The notes under the pieces were generated by a model, which was not told where the DNA came from, did not search any database, and worked only from the letters and a program-made list of their open reading frames with translations. This document shows, piece by piece, positions 1 to 7,781 of a DNA stretch of 64,000 nt (its first letter is position 1; the number at the start of each line of letters is the position of its first letter). The DNA lies in assembly GCF_015674855.1 (NCBI RefSeq), contig NZ_JADMLG010000003.1:499917-563916 (forward strand), read 5' to 3'. The DNA is from Nocardia bovistercoris. GTDB lineage: Bacteria > Actinomycetota > Actinomycetes > Mycobacteriales > Mycobacteriaceae. The translations under genes and the position numbers were made by a program.

Positions 1-2
1 TG

Positions 3-89
3 GCCGGTTCACTGGACATCAACGTGCGTTTCGGTGCCGCCGCCGCGACCGACCTCGGCGTCACCATCGACCACACCAGCACCGACTGA
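3..89 (+). CDS. C-terminal end of an unidentified protein (partial)
   Basis: A frame open from the left edge of the window codes for about 28 residues and stops with TGA at 87-89. Codon use is typical of the surrounding GC-rich genes and the next convincing frame begins well after this stop, so it may be the tail of a gene lying to the left. The visible residues carry no motif that I recognise, and no function is proposed. Confidence 0.3.
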   Translation, partial: AGSLDINVRFGAAAATDLGVTIDHTSTD

Positions 90-330
90 ACCACTGCGCT
101 GTCCGCCGACCCGCGACCGGCCCCGGGCGCGCTGTCACGCCACCGCACCAGCGATCCACTCAAGCCTCACCGCAGCCGGGGCGACCTCACCGGCACCGCC
201 CAGTCACAGACCACCACCCGAGCACCCGAGCACCCACCCGACCCGATCGACTCCCGTACCGGGCGCTCGTGCCTCCCCGCCTCCGCCTCGCCCCGGCGGG
301 CGACATCGACCGAGAAAGGTGATCCGTTCC

Positions 331-840
331 GTGCCCATGTCCATCATTGCCGGCCCCGCCGTACCGCATGGCACCCGCCGCGCCCGCCGCTCGCTCATTT
401 CGCTTGGTGCGGTGGATTTCTCGCTCGCGGCAGGCCCGGACCCGCCCGGCTACGACCACTACCTCCTGTCGCTGTCGAGCGGTAAGGACAGCCAAGCGAT
501 GGCAGACGTCCTGGTCGAGCAGTTCCACCACCTCGGCCTGCTGGACCGGGTCACCACCGTCCACGCCGACATGGGCCGCGTCGACTGACCCGAAACATCG
601 GCTCGCGCGAGAACACGCCGAGCACTACGGGCTGCGCCACGAGGTGGTAGCCCGAACCGGCGGCGATCTGCTCGAACGCGTCACCGAACGCCGAATGTGG
701 CCATCTCCCCGAAAACGTTGGTGCATAGTTGACTGCACCAAGGCCTCCGATACAAAAGAGTTGATGTGGCAGATGATCGGCGTGATTCGGTCTCGAATAG
801 TTCGGAGACGATTCAGCGCGCGGTGCACAATGACACCGCG
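331..840 (+). pseudogene. PAPS-reductase-like PP-loop protein, frameshifted
   Basis: A GTG at 331 (ATG at 337 also possible) follows an AAAGG ribosome site at 315-319. The first frame contains a PP-loop of the PAPS reductase/ATP pyrophosphatase type (SSGKDS, about residues 50-55) and then the family's HAD-x-GRV motif, but stops at TGA 586-588 exactly where the family continues with W-P. The continuation (EHAEHYGLRHEVV, then RMWP) is in the neighbouring frame from about 590, so a single indel broke the gene. After about 720 the similarity fades. Family members act on adenylyl-sulfate-like substrates and in actinobacteria are common in mobile regions. Here the gene is almost certainly inactive. 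Confidence 0.6.
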
Positions 841-845
841 ATCGG

Positions 846-1277
846 CTAAAGAGCCCGAGCCAACGCTTGGGTCAGCGCGACCGGGGTGATGTCGAGGCGC
901 TCGAAACGCCAGCCCTCGGCGGTACGACGCGCCTGATATCGATGTATTCCGGCCGCGACGGCCTCGGACTCGGCATCGATGACGAACACCGCGACATCGT
1001 GCGCGCGTACCGTCGCACGATCACCGTCGATCTCGATGACGATGTTGGACTTGCTGTGCAGAGTGCGCTCGTAGGCGTCGTGCCCTTTGCGTGCAAGCGC
1101 CACGAGCGCGTCGATCCCTTGCGCGTGCCCGCGTAGGGAGGTGACCACGACATCGTCGGTGAAAAGCCGGTCGGTATCGGCGAAACCCTCGTCGATCCAC
1201 AGGCTATGGCGGGCGACCAACTCGGCCAGTTCGGCACGGTCGGCGAGGTCGCGCATTCGGGATTCGATTCCGGTCAT
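846..1277 (-). CDS. SnoaL-like / NTF2-fold protein
   Basis: 143 residues, a normal length for a single-domain SnoaL-like (SnoaL_4) protein. It starts with a helix containing RxELxELVARHSLWID, continues with an LFTDDVVV segment and ends with the paired strands RYQARRTAEGWRFERL typical of the cone-shaped NTF2 fold. Relatives include polyketide cyclases, dehydratases and many small hydrolases or binding proteins of unknown substrate, so the reaction is unknown. The start at 1277 has a GGGGAG ribosome site. It is transcribed divergently from the MarR gene at 1372 and is probably that repressor's target. Confidence 0.75.
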   Translation of the reverse strand: MTGIESRMRDLADRAELAELVARHSLWIDEGFADTDRLFTDDVVVTSLRGHAQGIDALVALARKGHDAYERTLHSKSNIVIEIDGDRATVRAHDVAVFVIDAESEAVAAGIHRYQARRTAEGWRFERLDITPVALTQALARAL

Positions 1278-1301
1278 ATCAATCTCCCCAATCGGTTAGC
1301 G

Positions 1302-1340
1302 ACTCTAACGTTAGAGTTACTAACAATTTAGATCGTTAGT
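1302..1340. promoter_or_regulatory. Divergent promoter with MarR-type palindromic operators
   Basis: The region between the SnoaL-like gene and the MarR gene contains a perfect 16-bp palindrome, ACTCTAACGTTAGAGT, at 1302-1317. A second inverted repeat has arms GTTACTAAC (1316-1324) and GTTAGTGAC (1335-1343) with one mismatch and a 10-bp spacer. Both share the CTAAC/GTTAG half-site. Location and symmetry fit binding by the adjacent MarR protein; that link is inferred. Confidence 0.65.
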
Positions 1341-1371
1341 GACACCAACGCAAGCGCGGTACTCTTCGGCT

Positions 1372-1923
1372 ATGGAAACCGGCGAGGACCTGCGATTCGA
1401 CTGCGGCGAGCGGACCCCGACGCGACTCAAGAAGCAACTCTCCCGCCTCACCACGATGACCGCCGCCCAGATGGGACGCGTTTCCCGCGACGCCCTACGA
1501 GCAGTCGGCGCCCGCCGGGACCACTTCGTCGTGTTGACCGCGCTTGCCGAGCTCGGCCCCGCCAGCCAGGCAGCCCTGTCCGACCGAACCAGCGTCTACA
1601 AAAGCGACCTGGTATCGGTCCTCAACGACCTCGAAGAGGGCGGATGGGTATGCCGAGCACCCGATCCCTCCGACGGACGACGCAACGTCATCACGATCAC
1701 AGACTCCGGCCGCCACCGCCTCACCGAACTCGACCATGTCCTCGACGAGGTCAACCACCACATCATGGCGCCGCTCGACCACGACGAACGCGCGCAACTG
1801 TTCACCCTTCTCAACCGCATCAACACCTACCTCGCCACCACTACCGGTGACGCCGCCCCACCGAGTCGGCGGGAACCCAAGCAGGACTCCGAAGCGAGTC
1901 CTGCTTCGCACCAACCACCGTAG
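1372..1923 (+). CDS. MarR-family transcriptional regulator
   Basis: A winged-helix repressor of about 183 residues. The core runs through LTALAELGPASQAALSDRT (first helices), the recognition-helix region SVYKSDLVSVLNDLEEGGWV and the wing DPSDGRRNVITIT, the usual MarR order, followed by a dimerisation helix and a basic, proline-rich tail. I chose ATG 1372 over an in-frame GTG at 1339 because the upstream GTG lies inside the operator repeat. MarR proteins usually release DNA on binding a small phenolic or lipophilic ligand. It probably represses itself and the divergent SnoaL-like gene through the palindromes at 1302-1340. Confidence 0.85.
   Translation: METGEDLRFDCGERTPTRLKKQLSRLTTMTAAQMGRVSRDALRAVGARRDHFVVLTALAELGPASQAALSDRTSVYKSDLVSVLNDLEEGGWVCRAPDPSDGRRNVITITDSGRHRLTELDHVLDEVNHHIMAPLDHDERAQLFTLLNRINTYLATTTGDAAPPSRREPKQDSEASPASHQPP
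1881..1904 (+). terminator. Hairpin at the 3' end of the MarR gene
   Basis: A 9-bp perfect stem (GCAGGACTC / GAGTCCTGC) with a 6-nt loop lies inside the last codons of the MarR gene, 17 nt before the stop codon. There is no U-tract, as is usual in actinobacteria. It may help to end the transcript. Confidence 0.4.
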
Positions 1924-2164
1924 TTACAGTCAACGCGCCGAGGTACCGCCAGTCCGCGTCGCTTCGTGCAAACCGAGGACAAGGCCAATCGGCCAATTTC
2001 GGCCGATTTATGGAACCGCACGTCCGCGCGCCGACTCGATTGGCGCAGAGAAGCACAAGCGATTTCAAGCGCTCCCCGGCGCGGCGGGTGATCACGATGC
2101 TGGTCGCGGAATCCCGCGCCGCCGGGATCGTCGACCGCCCGATCAAGGTCTTGCACGCGGTGGG

Positions 2165-2572
2165 TCATAGTGCCCAGGAATCGCGGGACAGGAGCAGAAG
2201 GCCCGCGTTCGTGCACGAGCCCGGCCGGACGTGTCCGTGCCCGCGGTGTGCCGCCGCCCGCCGCGCCGGGAATCCTCCCAAGGCGGTGTCTCGAACTCGC
2301 AGCGGATCGTGGACACCTGGCATATCGGTATCGCCCACATCGCTGACGTAGGTGGAGATCAGGTTGGTTCTGCGTGGATTGCCGTACACATCGGACTCGG
2401 GTCGGCCGACTCTCGAGTTCGTTCGAAGGGTCGCGGCCCCCCGATCGGATCGGTCGATGATCTCCCAGCCCGCAGATGCACAGAACTGGTCGAGCGCACC
2501 GACGCTCCAGTCCCAACCCGGGTCCACGGCCAGACGTGCGATCCGGACCGCGCCTTGAATATCGACCTGCAC
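2165..2572 (-). pseudogene. DUF6301-like remnant
   Basis: From a GTG at 2572 (GAGGAAAG ribosome site 13 nt upstream) the first 60 or so residues resemble small actinobacterial DUF6301 proteins: VDIQGAVRIARLA, then FCASAGWEI and a short strand ending ISTYVSDV. After about residue 65 the reading frame turns into arginine-rich sequence unlike the family, so the gene seems to have lost its C-terminal half by frameshift or recombination. The function of the family is unknown. It lies among other broken genes at this edge. Confidence 0.4.
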
Positions 2573-2840
2573 GTAACGAACGCTACTTTCCTCGTGAGTT
2601 GGTCGTGACGGCTGCCCACGCAGTCGCAGTCTGCTGTCGAAGCGGCCGCAGTGGGGCACAGCACCGTCAGCGCCAACTGGCCGCATATCCGGCGGCCACC
2701 CGGTTCTCGTGTTCGGACGCGCCGAGATCGGGTGGGCGCGGCACCGAGATCTGCACCACCAATTGCTGGTTCACTCGGCGTTCGGGTCGCGGCGCTACAG
2801 ACACCGCAGGCATCGCGGCGGGTAGTGTCCACAGGGGCTT

Positions 2841-3191
2841 CACAGCACCGTTGGTGACCATGGATACCGGCAGATGCCCCAGCGACGGCACGACCCGCTT
2901 GCGCCAACCGGCCTTGTACGGATCAAGCGTCTTCTTCTCCAGACCGCGCAACGCCAGGTCCATATTCGCGGCGCCGTACTCCGACAGCCGCATCATGGCC
3001 GTCTTCGGGTTGATCCCTCGAGCCGCCTTGCGCTGCAACCGCGCTATCCACACCTCGGCCTCTTCACGAGTCTCGAACGGCTCCGACACCGAGGGGCGTT
3101 TCTTGGTACCCGGCTCGGTCCAGCGCACCCGAGCCTTGAACGACCGCAGTCCGAGACCGTCGGCGGAGCGGACGCGCCGTTGTTGTCGCAT
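2841..3191 (-). pseudogene. Tyrosine-type phage/plasmid integrase, N-terminal fragment
   Basis: About 117 residues match the N-terminal part of site-specific tyrosine recombinases: a short strand region (SFKARVRW), the linker FETREEAEVWIARLQRKAARG, and the start of the SAM-like core-binding domain (LDPYKAGWRKRVVPSLGHLPVSMVTNGAV). Homology stops near 2841 and the catalytic domain with its R-H-R-Y residues is absent. The remnant shows that this edge of the window once carried an integrated element. Confidence 0.6.
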
Positions 3192-3759
3192 CGGACATGT
3201 GCGTCTGTGGCCGGATGGCCATATGCACACATGGCGCGTTCCCACCGTAACTACTATCAAAATGACTGCCTCACAATAGGTTACGTCACCTGTCCAGGCG
3301 TCGAGGCGGGTCCGCCGCCCCCCGAGGTGACATCACCGGATCCGGCGGATCATCGGCCACCGCAGTGCCACAACAACTTTCACCGGAACCCCCGGCCGGC
3401 TACTCGACGCGGGCAACAGCGAAAGCAGTCCCACGTATTGACAGCGCAGAGCGACCCAAATACGGTGCCTCCCAGAGATTTCAGCTGAAGCGAAAATTGC
3501 GACCGACCTTTACGACCGACCTTTACCATTACAGCCCACAACCTGCCAGTTAACGCATTGCGCAGCAATGTGATATCAGTACAGGCCGATTGCCAGGATA
3601 CTCCTTGAGTCGACATTCACCGACGGAATCGGTGACCCACTCCTCCACACCGCCCGCCGTCCACCCCGGGCGTTCCATACGATTCGCGCCATCGCCGAGG
3701 CACAGCACGCGACGCGGTACGTCCCTTCGTCCGATGAAGCAGGAGAACAGGGCCGAATC
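3192..3759. other. Non-coding stretch upstream of the conservon, with a 13-bp tandem repeat
   Basis: I see no convincing gene here. GACCGACCTTTAC occurs twice in perfect tandem at 3501-3513 and 3514-3526. The region should hold the promoter of the operon that starts at 3760, but no clear -10/-35 pair stands out. Confidence 0.5.
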
Positions 3760-6123
3760 GTGCTGTCCCGGGTAGTCGGCAAGGACGCGCGAGCCGTGCG
3801 GCGATGGCGCACGCCGCGTGCCAGAAGCGTCAGGACACGAGTGCTCGCCATCGCGTTGGTGCCCTGCGCCGCGATGCTCGGCTCCGGCGCGATCACGGTG
3901 TGGATCCTCACCAACGAGGCTCGAGCGACCCATGGTTGGTCGGTGTACCTCGACAAACAGGTCGACCCACTCGCGACATTCGTGACGGCCGTCCAGCAAG
4001 AGCGACTGAACAGTCTGTTCGCCATGAACGGCGACCAGCAGGCGATCGCGGGCTTGGATGCCCAGCGCGCGGCGACCGACGCGTCGCTGGCCGCGCTCGG
4101 CGCGATGGGCGTGGCGATGCTGGAACTCAACCCACAGGCCGTCGCACGATCCACCCCCGAGTTCGTCCAACTGGCGGCCAAGACGCCGGTCATCCGGCGA
4201 TCCGTCGACATCGGCCAGGCCGACCCCCAAGCGGTCGACGATTTCTATCGGACGCTCGCCGGAACAGTCGGCCCCGGCCTCGAGGATCTGGCGCGCTTCA
4301 CACCCGACGCACCCACCGCCGCCGAGGAGATGACAGCGGCAGCCATGGTGGAAGTCGCCGAACTGCACGCCAGAGCCGCCGCCACCGCGGCGGCCGCGAC
4401 CATGGCGGGCACACCACTACGCCCCGATGAGCGGCGAGTCATCATCGAACTCGTCGGAGCGTACCGACATCAACTGGCCGCGGTGCGCGTGCGTCTGACC
4501 GACGACGGGCGCGCGCGACTGGATCGCCTCACGCGAAGCGCCAACTGGCACACCGCGACGACCGCGGAAGACACGCTGGCCGAACGCGGGGTCATTTCCG
4601 TCCCCAACGCCGAATGGCTCGCCGCCGAACGTGCGGTCGACAACGAGCTGATCGGCCTCTTCCGTGACCACGCGCTCTACGCGAACACCATGGCCACCGC
4701 GGCCGCCGAGCGTTCCCTCGAACGTACGATCTGGGCGGGTATCGGCGTCGCTGTCACCGCTATCGGCGCATTCGTGCTGGCGCTATTGCTGGCCAACCGC
4801 CTCGTCGGCCGTCTTCGATCATTGCGCGCCAGAACGCTGGAACTGGCCAACGAGACATTGCCGTCGATCATCGAACGCCTACACGACGGACAGGTGGTCG
4901 ACGTCGTCGCTGAGACCGCGATCCTCGACAGCACCGACGACGAGATCGGCGAGGTCGCCGCGGCGTTCAGCACGGCCCAGCGAACCGCGATGACCGCCGC
5001 CGCGTCCGAGGCCCGCACACGTGAAGGCTTCAACAAGGTCTTCCTCGACATCGCGCACCGCAGCCAGGTCGTCGTTCGACGACAACTGGACATCCTCGAC
5101 GTCGCCGAAGCCCAACAGGACAACCCGGAGCACCTCGAATTGCTGTTCCAACTGGATCACCTGGCCACCCGTGCCCGCCGCAACGCGGAGAACCTGCTCA
5201 TCCTCGGCGGTGGCCAACCCGGACGTCGATGGCGTGACCCGGTCGCACTAGAACAGGTCGTCCGCAGCGCGGTGTCGGAAACCCACGACCTGTCGAGGGT
5301 GAGCGCCATCCGCCTACCGCACGCCGAGGTACTCGGCGCCGTCGTGGCCGACCTCATCCACCTGCTCGCCGAACTGATCGACAACGCCGTACTGTTCTCG
5401 CCGCCGCAGTCCTTGGTCTCCATCTACGGCAGTGTGGTCGGCCGCGGCGTTGTGGTCGAGGTCGAGGATCAAGGTCTCGGCATCCGATTCGAGGAACGCG
5501 AGCGCCTCAACGAACTCCTGCGGGAGCCGCAGGAGTTCCAGGAGCTGGCACTGGCCGGACGACGCCACCTCGGACTGTTCGTGGTCAGCAGGCTCGCCCG
5601 TCAACATGCCATCTCGGTCAACCTCCAGGAATCCGCCTACGGCGGCACCAAGGCGGTGGTGTTGATCCCGTCGGCCCAGCTGGCGGTGGGCTCCGTTGGC
5701 CCGCAAGACGATTGGGATGCGGCGCCGCGGGTTCGAACGCGCGGTGCGCTCGAACCGACGATGCCGAGACCGCCCGAACAGACGCCCCACCTATCCGGAC
5801 GCATCCCGCCGGAACTACCGCAATGGCCCGCCGACGAGCACGCGGGCACCGACGGCACGGCGCCGCCGCTGTCCGCGCAGATCGCGGCCGGACCGCGGCA
5901 GGGGCAGCGCGCGCCGCTCCCCCGCCGGAACAAGCTGACTCATCTCGCACCCGAGCTGCGCGACGAGGACGGGCCGTCGACGCTCGAATGGGAGCCTCCT
6001 GACCAGCGCAGGCCCGCGGCCGAGGTCCAGCGGTCGATGCGGTCCTTCCAGATGGGCACCCGCCGGGCACGCACCTCACCTCCCGATCCCAACCAACCAT
6101 CGATGGACGGCCACGACGCATGA
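3760..6123 (+). CDS. cvnA: CvnA-type sensor-like histidine kinase (nitrate/nitrite-sensor class)
   Basis: 787 residues in the conservon CvnA layout. A cytoplasmic N-terminus is followed by a membrane segment (about 28-50), a helical extracytoplasmic sensor region of the nitrate/nitrite-sensing type (about 51-320), a second membrane segment (about 322-344) and a HAMP-like linker. Next is a helix with H433 in the sequence DIAHRSQ, then an ATPase domain with N-box ELIDNAVLFSPP (about 538) and D-box DQGLGI (about 570). A long proline- and arginine-rich tail fills the last 120 residues. The GTG at 3760 follows AGGAGA at 3741-3746. CvnA proteins assemble with CvnB-D at the membrane as a complex compared to eukaryotic G-protein receptors; kinase activity is uncertain. 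First gene of an operon reaching to 9010. Confidence 0.85.
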   Translation: MLSRVVGKDARAVRRWRTPRARSVRTRVLAIALVPCAAMLGSGAITVWILTNEARATHGWSVYLDKQVDPLATFVTAVQQERLNSLFAMNGDQQAIAGLDAQRAATDASLAALGAMGVAMLELNPQAVARSTPEFVQLAAKTPVIRRSVDIGQADPQAVDDFYRTLAGTVGPGLEDLARFTPDAPTAAEEMTAAAMVEVAELHARAAATAAAATMAGTPLRPDERRVIIELVGAYRHQLAAVRVRLTDDGRARLDRLTRSANWHTATTAEDTLAERGVISVPNAEWLAAERAVDNELIGLFRDHALYANTMATAAAERSLERTIWAGIGVAVTAIGAFVLALLLANRLVGRLRSLRARTLELANETLPSIIERLHDGQVVDVVAETAILDSTDDEIGEVAAAFSTAQRTAMTAAASEARTREGFNKVFLDIAHRSQVVVRRQLDILDVAEAQQDNPEHLELLFQLDHLATRARRNAENLLILGGGQPGRRWRDPVALEQVVRSAVSETHDLSRVSAIRLPHAEVLGAVVADLIHLLAELIDNAVLFSPPQSLVSIYGSVVGRGVVVEVEDQGLGIRFEERERLNELLREPQEFQELALAGRRHLGLFVVSRLARQHAISVNLQESAYGGTKAVVLIPSAQLAVGSVGPQDDWDAAPRVRTRGALEPTMPRPPEQTPHLSGRIPPELPQWPADEHAGTDGTAPPLSAQIAAGPRQGQRAPLPRRNKLTHLAPELRDEDGPSTLEWEPPDQRRPAAEVQRSMRSFQMGTRRARTSPPDPNQPSMDGHDA

Positions 6124-6557
6124 ACGATGAAGCAGCAAACCCGGTCCGCGACACTCTCGATTGGCTCGTCGACAGTCTGATCGAACGCACCCCACGGTCC
6201 GAGCACGCGGTGATCCTGTCCGCGGACGGCTTGCCCCTGGCCCGCTCGCGGTCGCTGCTGCGCGAGGACGCCGAACATCTGTCCGCCATGGCCTCCGCCG
6301 TGCACAGTCTGGCCCGCGGGGTGGGTCACAGGTTCGGCAAGGGCATCACCCGGCAGATCGTCATCGAACTCGATGACGGCTACCTCGTGGTCACCGAAGC
6401 CGGGCAAGGCACCTGCCTGGCGCTGCTCGCGACCATCGACGCCGACCTCGGCCTCATCGCCTACGAGATGAACGTGATGGTCGGCCAAGTCCGCGATCAA
6501 CTCACCGCCGTGCCTCGCACGCCGTCGGGTGCGCTGCGCGTCCCACTGAAGCCGTGA
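6120..6557 (+). CDS. cvnB: CvnB roadblock/LC7-domain protein
   Basis: 145 residues forming one roadblock/LC7 domain. An N-terminal helix (LDWLVDSLIERT) precedes the strand pattern AVILSADGLPLARS, then the central helix and QIVIELDDGYLVVTEAG. The start ATG overlaps the cvnA stop in ATGA (6120-6123), which implies translational coupling. Roadblock proteins of this class bind and regulate small GTPases such as MglA; here the expected partner is the GTPase at 6915. Length and order are exactly those of conservons. Confidence 0.9.
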   Translation: MNDEAANPVRDTLDWLVDSLIERTPRSEHAVILSADGLPLARSRSLLREDAEHLSAMASAVHSLARGVGHRFGKGITRQIVIELDDGYLVVTEAGQGTCLALLATIDADLGLIAYEMNVMVGQVRDQLTAVPRTPSGALRVPLKP

Positions 6558-6934
6558 GCATCCACCGGGAGCACGGCTGGGAGGTCAGCGACGACCCGGG
6601 TCCACTGGTCCGCCCGTTCGCGGTCACCCGCGGCCGGGCGGGCCACGATCTGCACAAACTCGACATCCTCACCCTTGTCGTCGCGGTTCGAACCGAACAC
6701 GAGGCGGCCACGCTCGACCGGGAATACACCGAGATCGTCCGGCTGTGCCAAGGCAGGCCGCTGTCGATCGCCGAGCTGGCCGCCCATCTCAATCTCCTGC
6801 TCGCGGCGGTCAAAGTCCTCGTGAGCGACCTCATTCGCTCCGGTCATGTCATCTTCCGGTCTCCGACGCTGCCCACCGGCAGCGCCGAACCGGCACTCCT
6901 CCAGGCGGTACTCGATGGTATTCGCAGAATCTGA
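6554..6934 (+). CDS. cvnC: CvnC DUF742-domain protein
   Basis: 126 residues of the DUF742 family. An N-terminal segment (PLVRPFAVTRGRAG) leads into a winged-helix-like region: IVRLCQGRPLSIAELAAHLNLLLAAVKVLVSDLIRSGHVIF reads as helix-turn-helix plus wing. The family is found almost only in conservons, between the roadblock and GTPase genes, and its biochemical role is not settled. The GTG start overlaps the cvnB stop (GTGA, 6554-6557). Confidence 0.88.
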   Translation: MSIHREHGWEVSDDPGPLVRPFAVTRGRAGHDLHKLDILTLVVAVRTEHEAATLDREYTEIVRLCQGRPLSIAELAAHLNLLLAAVKVLVSDLIRSGHVIFRSPTLPTGSAEPALLQAVLDGIRRI

Positions 6935-7529
6935 CCTCGCCGGCAGATCTCGGCTCGGCGCGGTCAACGCCGTGAAACTCTTGATCGCGGGTGGATTCGG
7001 AGTCGGCAAAACCACTCTCGTCACCACGGTCAGTGAGATAACTCCCCTGCGCACCGAGGAACGCCTGTCAGCACTCGGGACGGCGATCGATGACACCACC
7101 GGTGTCGAGACCAAGACCACGACGACGGTGGCTCTCGATTTCGGTCGCATCACACTGAGTCCGCAGCTGGTCCTCTACTTGTTCGGCACACCGGGGCAGG
7201 ACCGGTTCTGGTTCATGTGGAAAGAGCTGTCCATCGGCGCGCTCGGCGCGATCGTCATCGCCGACACCAGGCGCCTGGACGACAGCTTTCCCGCGATCGA
7301 CTATTTCGAGTCACGCGGAATACCTTTCATCGTCGCGGTCAATTGCTTCGACGACGCCGACATATACGACGAACACGAGATCCGCGGCGCGCTCGACCTT
7401 TCGGACGGCGTCTCGATCAGACTCTGTGACGTACGAGATCGCGAATCCGCCAAACATGTCCTGATCCATCTGATCGAGCACATCATGACAACCGTCGGCG
7501 TGGTACCGGCACCGAGCCGAGGGCATTGA
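6915..7529 (+). CDS. cvnD: CvnD small GTPase of the conservon
   Basis: 204 residues. The ATG at 6915 lies 20 nt inside the end of cvnC and places the P-loop GGFGVGKTT at about residues 28-36. The switch region is rich in threonine (KTTTTVALDFGRI), the G3 motif is GTPGQDRFWFMW in place of DxxG, and G4 is VNCFDD in place of NKxD, all usual in this bacterial branch. Such GTPases are thought to be controlled by the roadblock partner and to relay signals from the sensor. The last core conservon gene, followed after 9 nt by the ferredoxin gene. Confidence 0.9.
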   Translation: MVFAESDLAGRSRLGAVNAVKLLIAGGFGVGKTTLVTTVSEITPLRTEERLSALGTAIDDTTGVETKTTTTVALDFGRITLSPQLVLYLFGTPGQDRFWFMWKELSIGALGAIVIADTRRLDDSFPAIDYFESRGIPFIVAVNCFDDADIYDEHEIRGALDLSDGVSIRLCDVRDRESAKHVLIHLIEHIMTTVGVVPAPSRGH

Positions 7530-7538
7530 CCCGAGAAC

Positions 7539-7781
7539 ATGACCGACGTCCCCGTTCGTCTAGTGGTCGACCGCGCCGCGTGCGCGGGCCACGGAATGTG
7601 TTACGGAATCGCCCCGTCCCTCGTCGAACCCGACGAACAAGGCGACCCGGTCGTACTCATCGACCCCATCTCCCCGGCGCAATGGGACGACGCCCATACC
7701 GCGGTCTCCGTCTGCCCCGAGCGCGCACTGTCACTCGTACCTGCTTCATCATCCATCGACCCCGAGGAATCATCGCGATGA
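7539..7781 (+). CDS. Ferredoxin with a CxxHxxC motif, partner of the adjacent P450
   Basis: 80 residues with C15, H18, C21 and a C59-P60 pair: the CxxHxxC...CP pattern of P450-associated ferredoxins, where His replaces the second cysteine of the 4Fe-4S set, so a 3Fe-4S cluster is expected. It should pass electrons from a ferredoxin reductase to the P450 at 7778. The stop codon overlaps the P450 start codon (ATGA at 7778-7781), strong evidence of a functional pair. It belongs to the conservon operon. Confidence 0.9.
   Translation: MTDVPVRLVVDRAACAGHGMCYGIAPSLVEPDEQGDPVVLIDPISPAQWDDAHTAVSVCPERALSLVPASSSIDPEESSR

Noticed and set aside
1841..2146. Minus-strand frame with a stretch vaguely like a Phd-type antitoxin
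   Set aside because: Only a few residues fit, there is no toxin gene beside it and no good start; likely chance.
2359..2907. Search for the missing catalytic domain of the integrase in neighbouring frames
   Set aside because: None of the three frames shows the R-H-R-Y pattern, so a simple frameshift does not explain the truncation.
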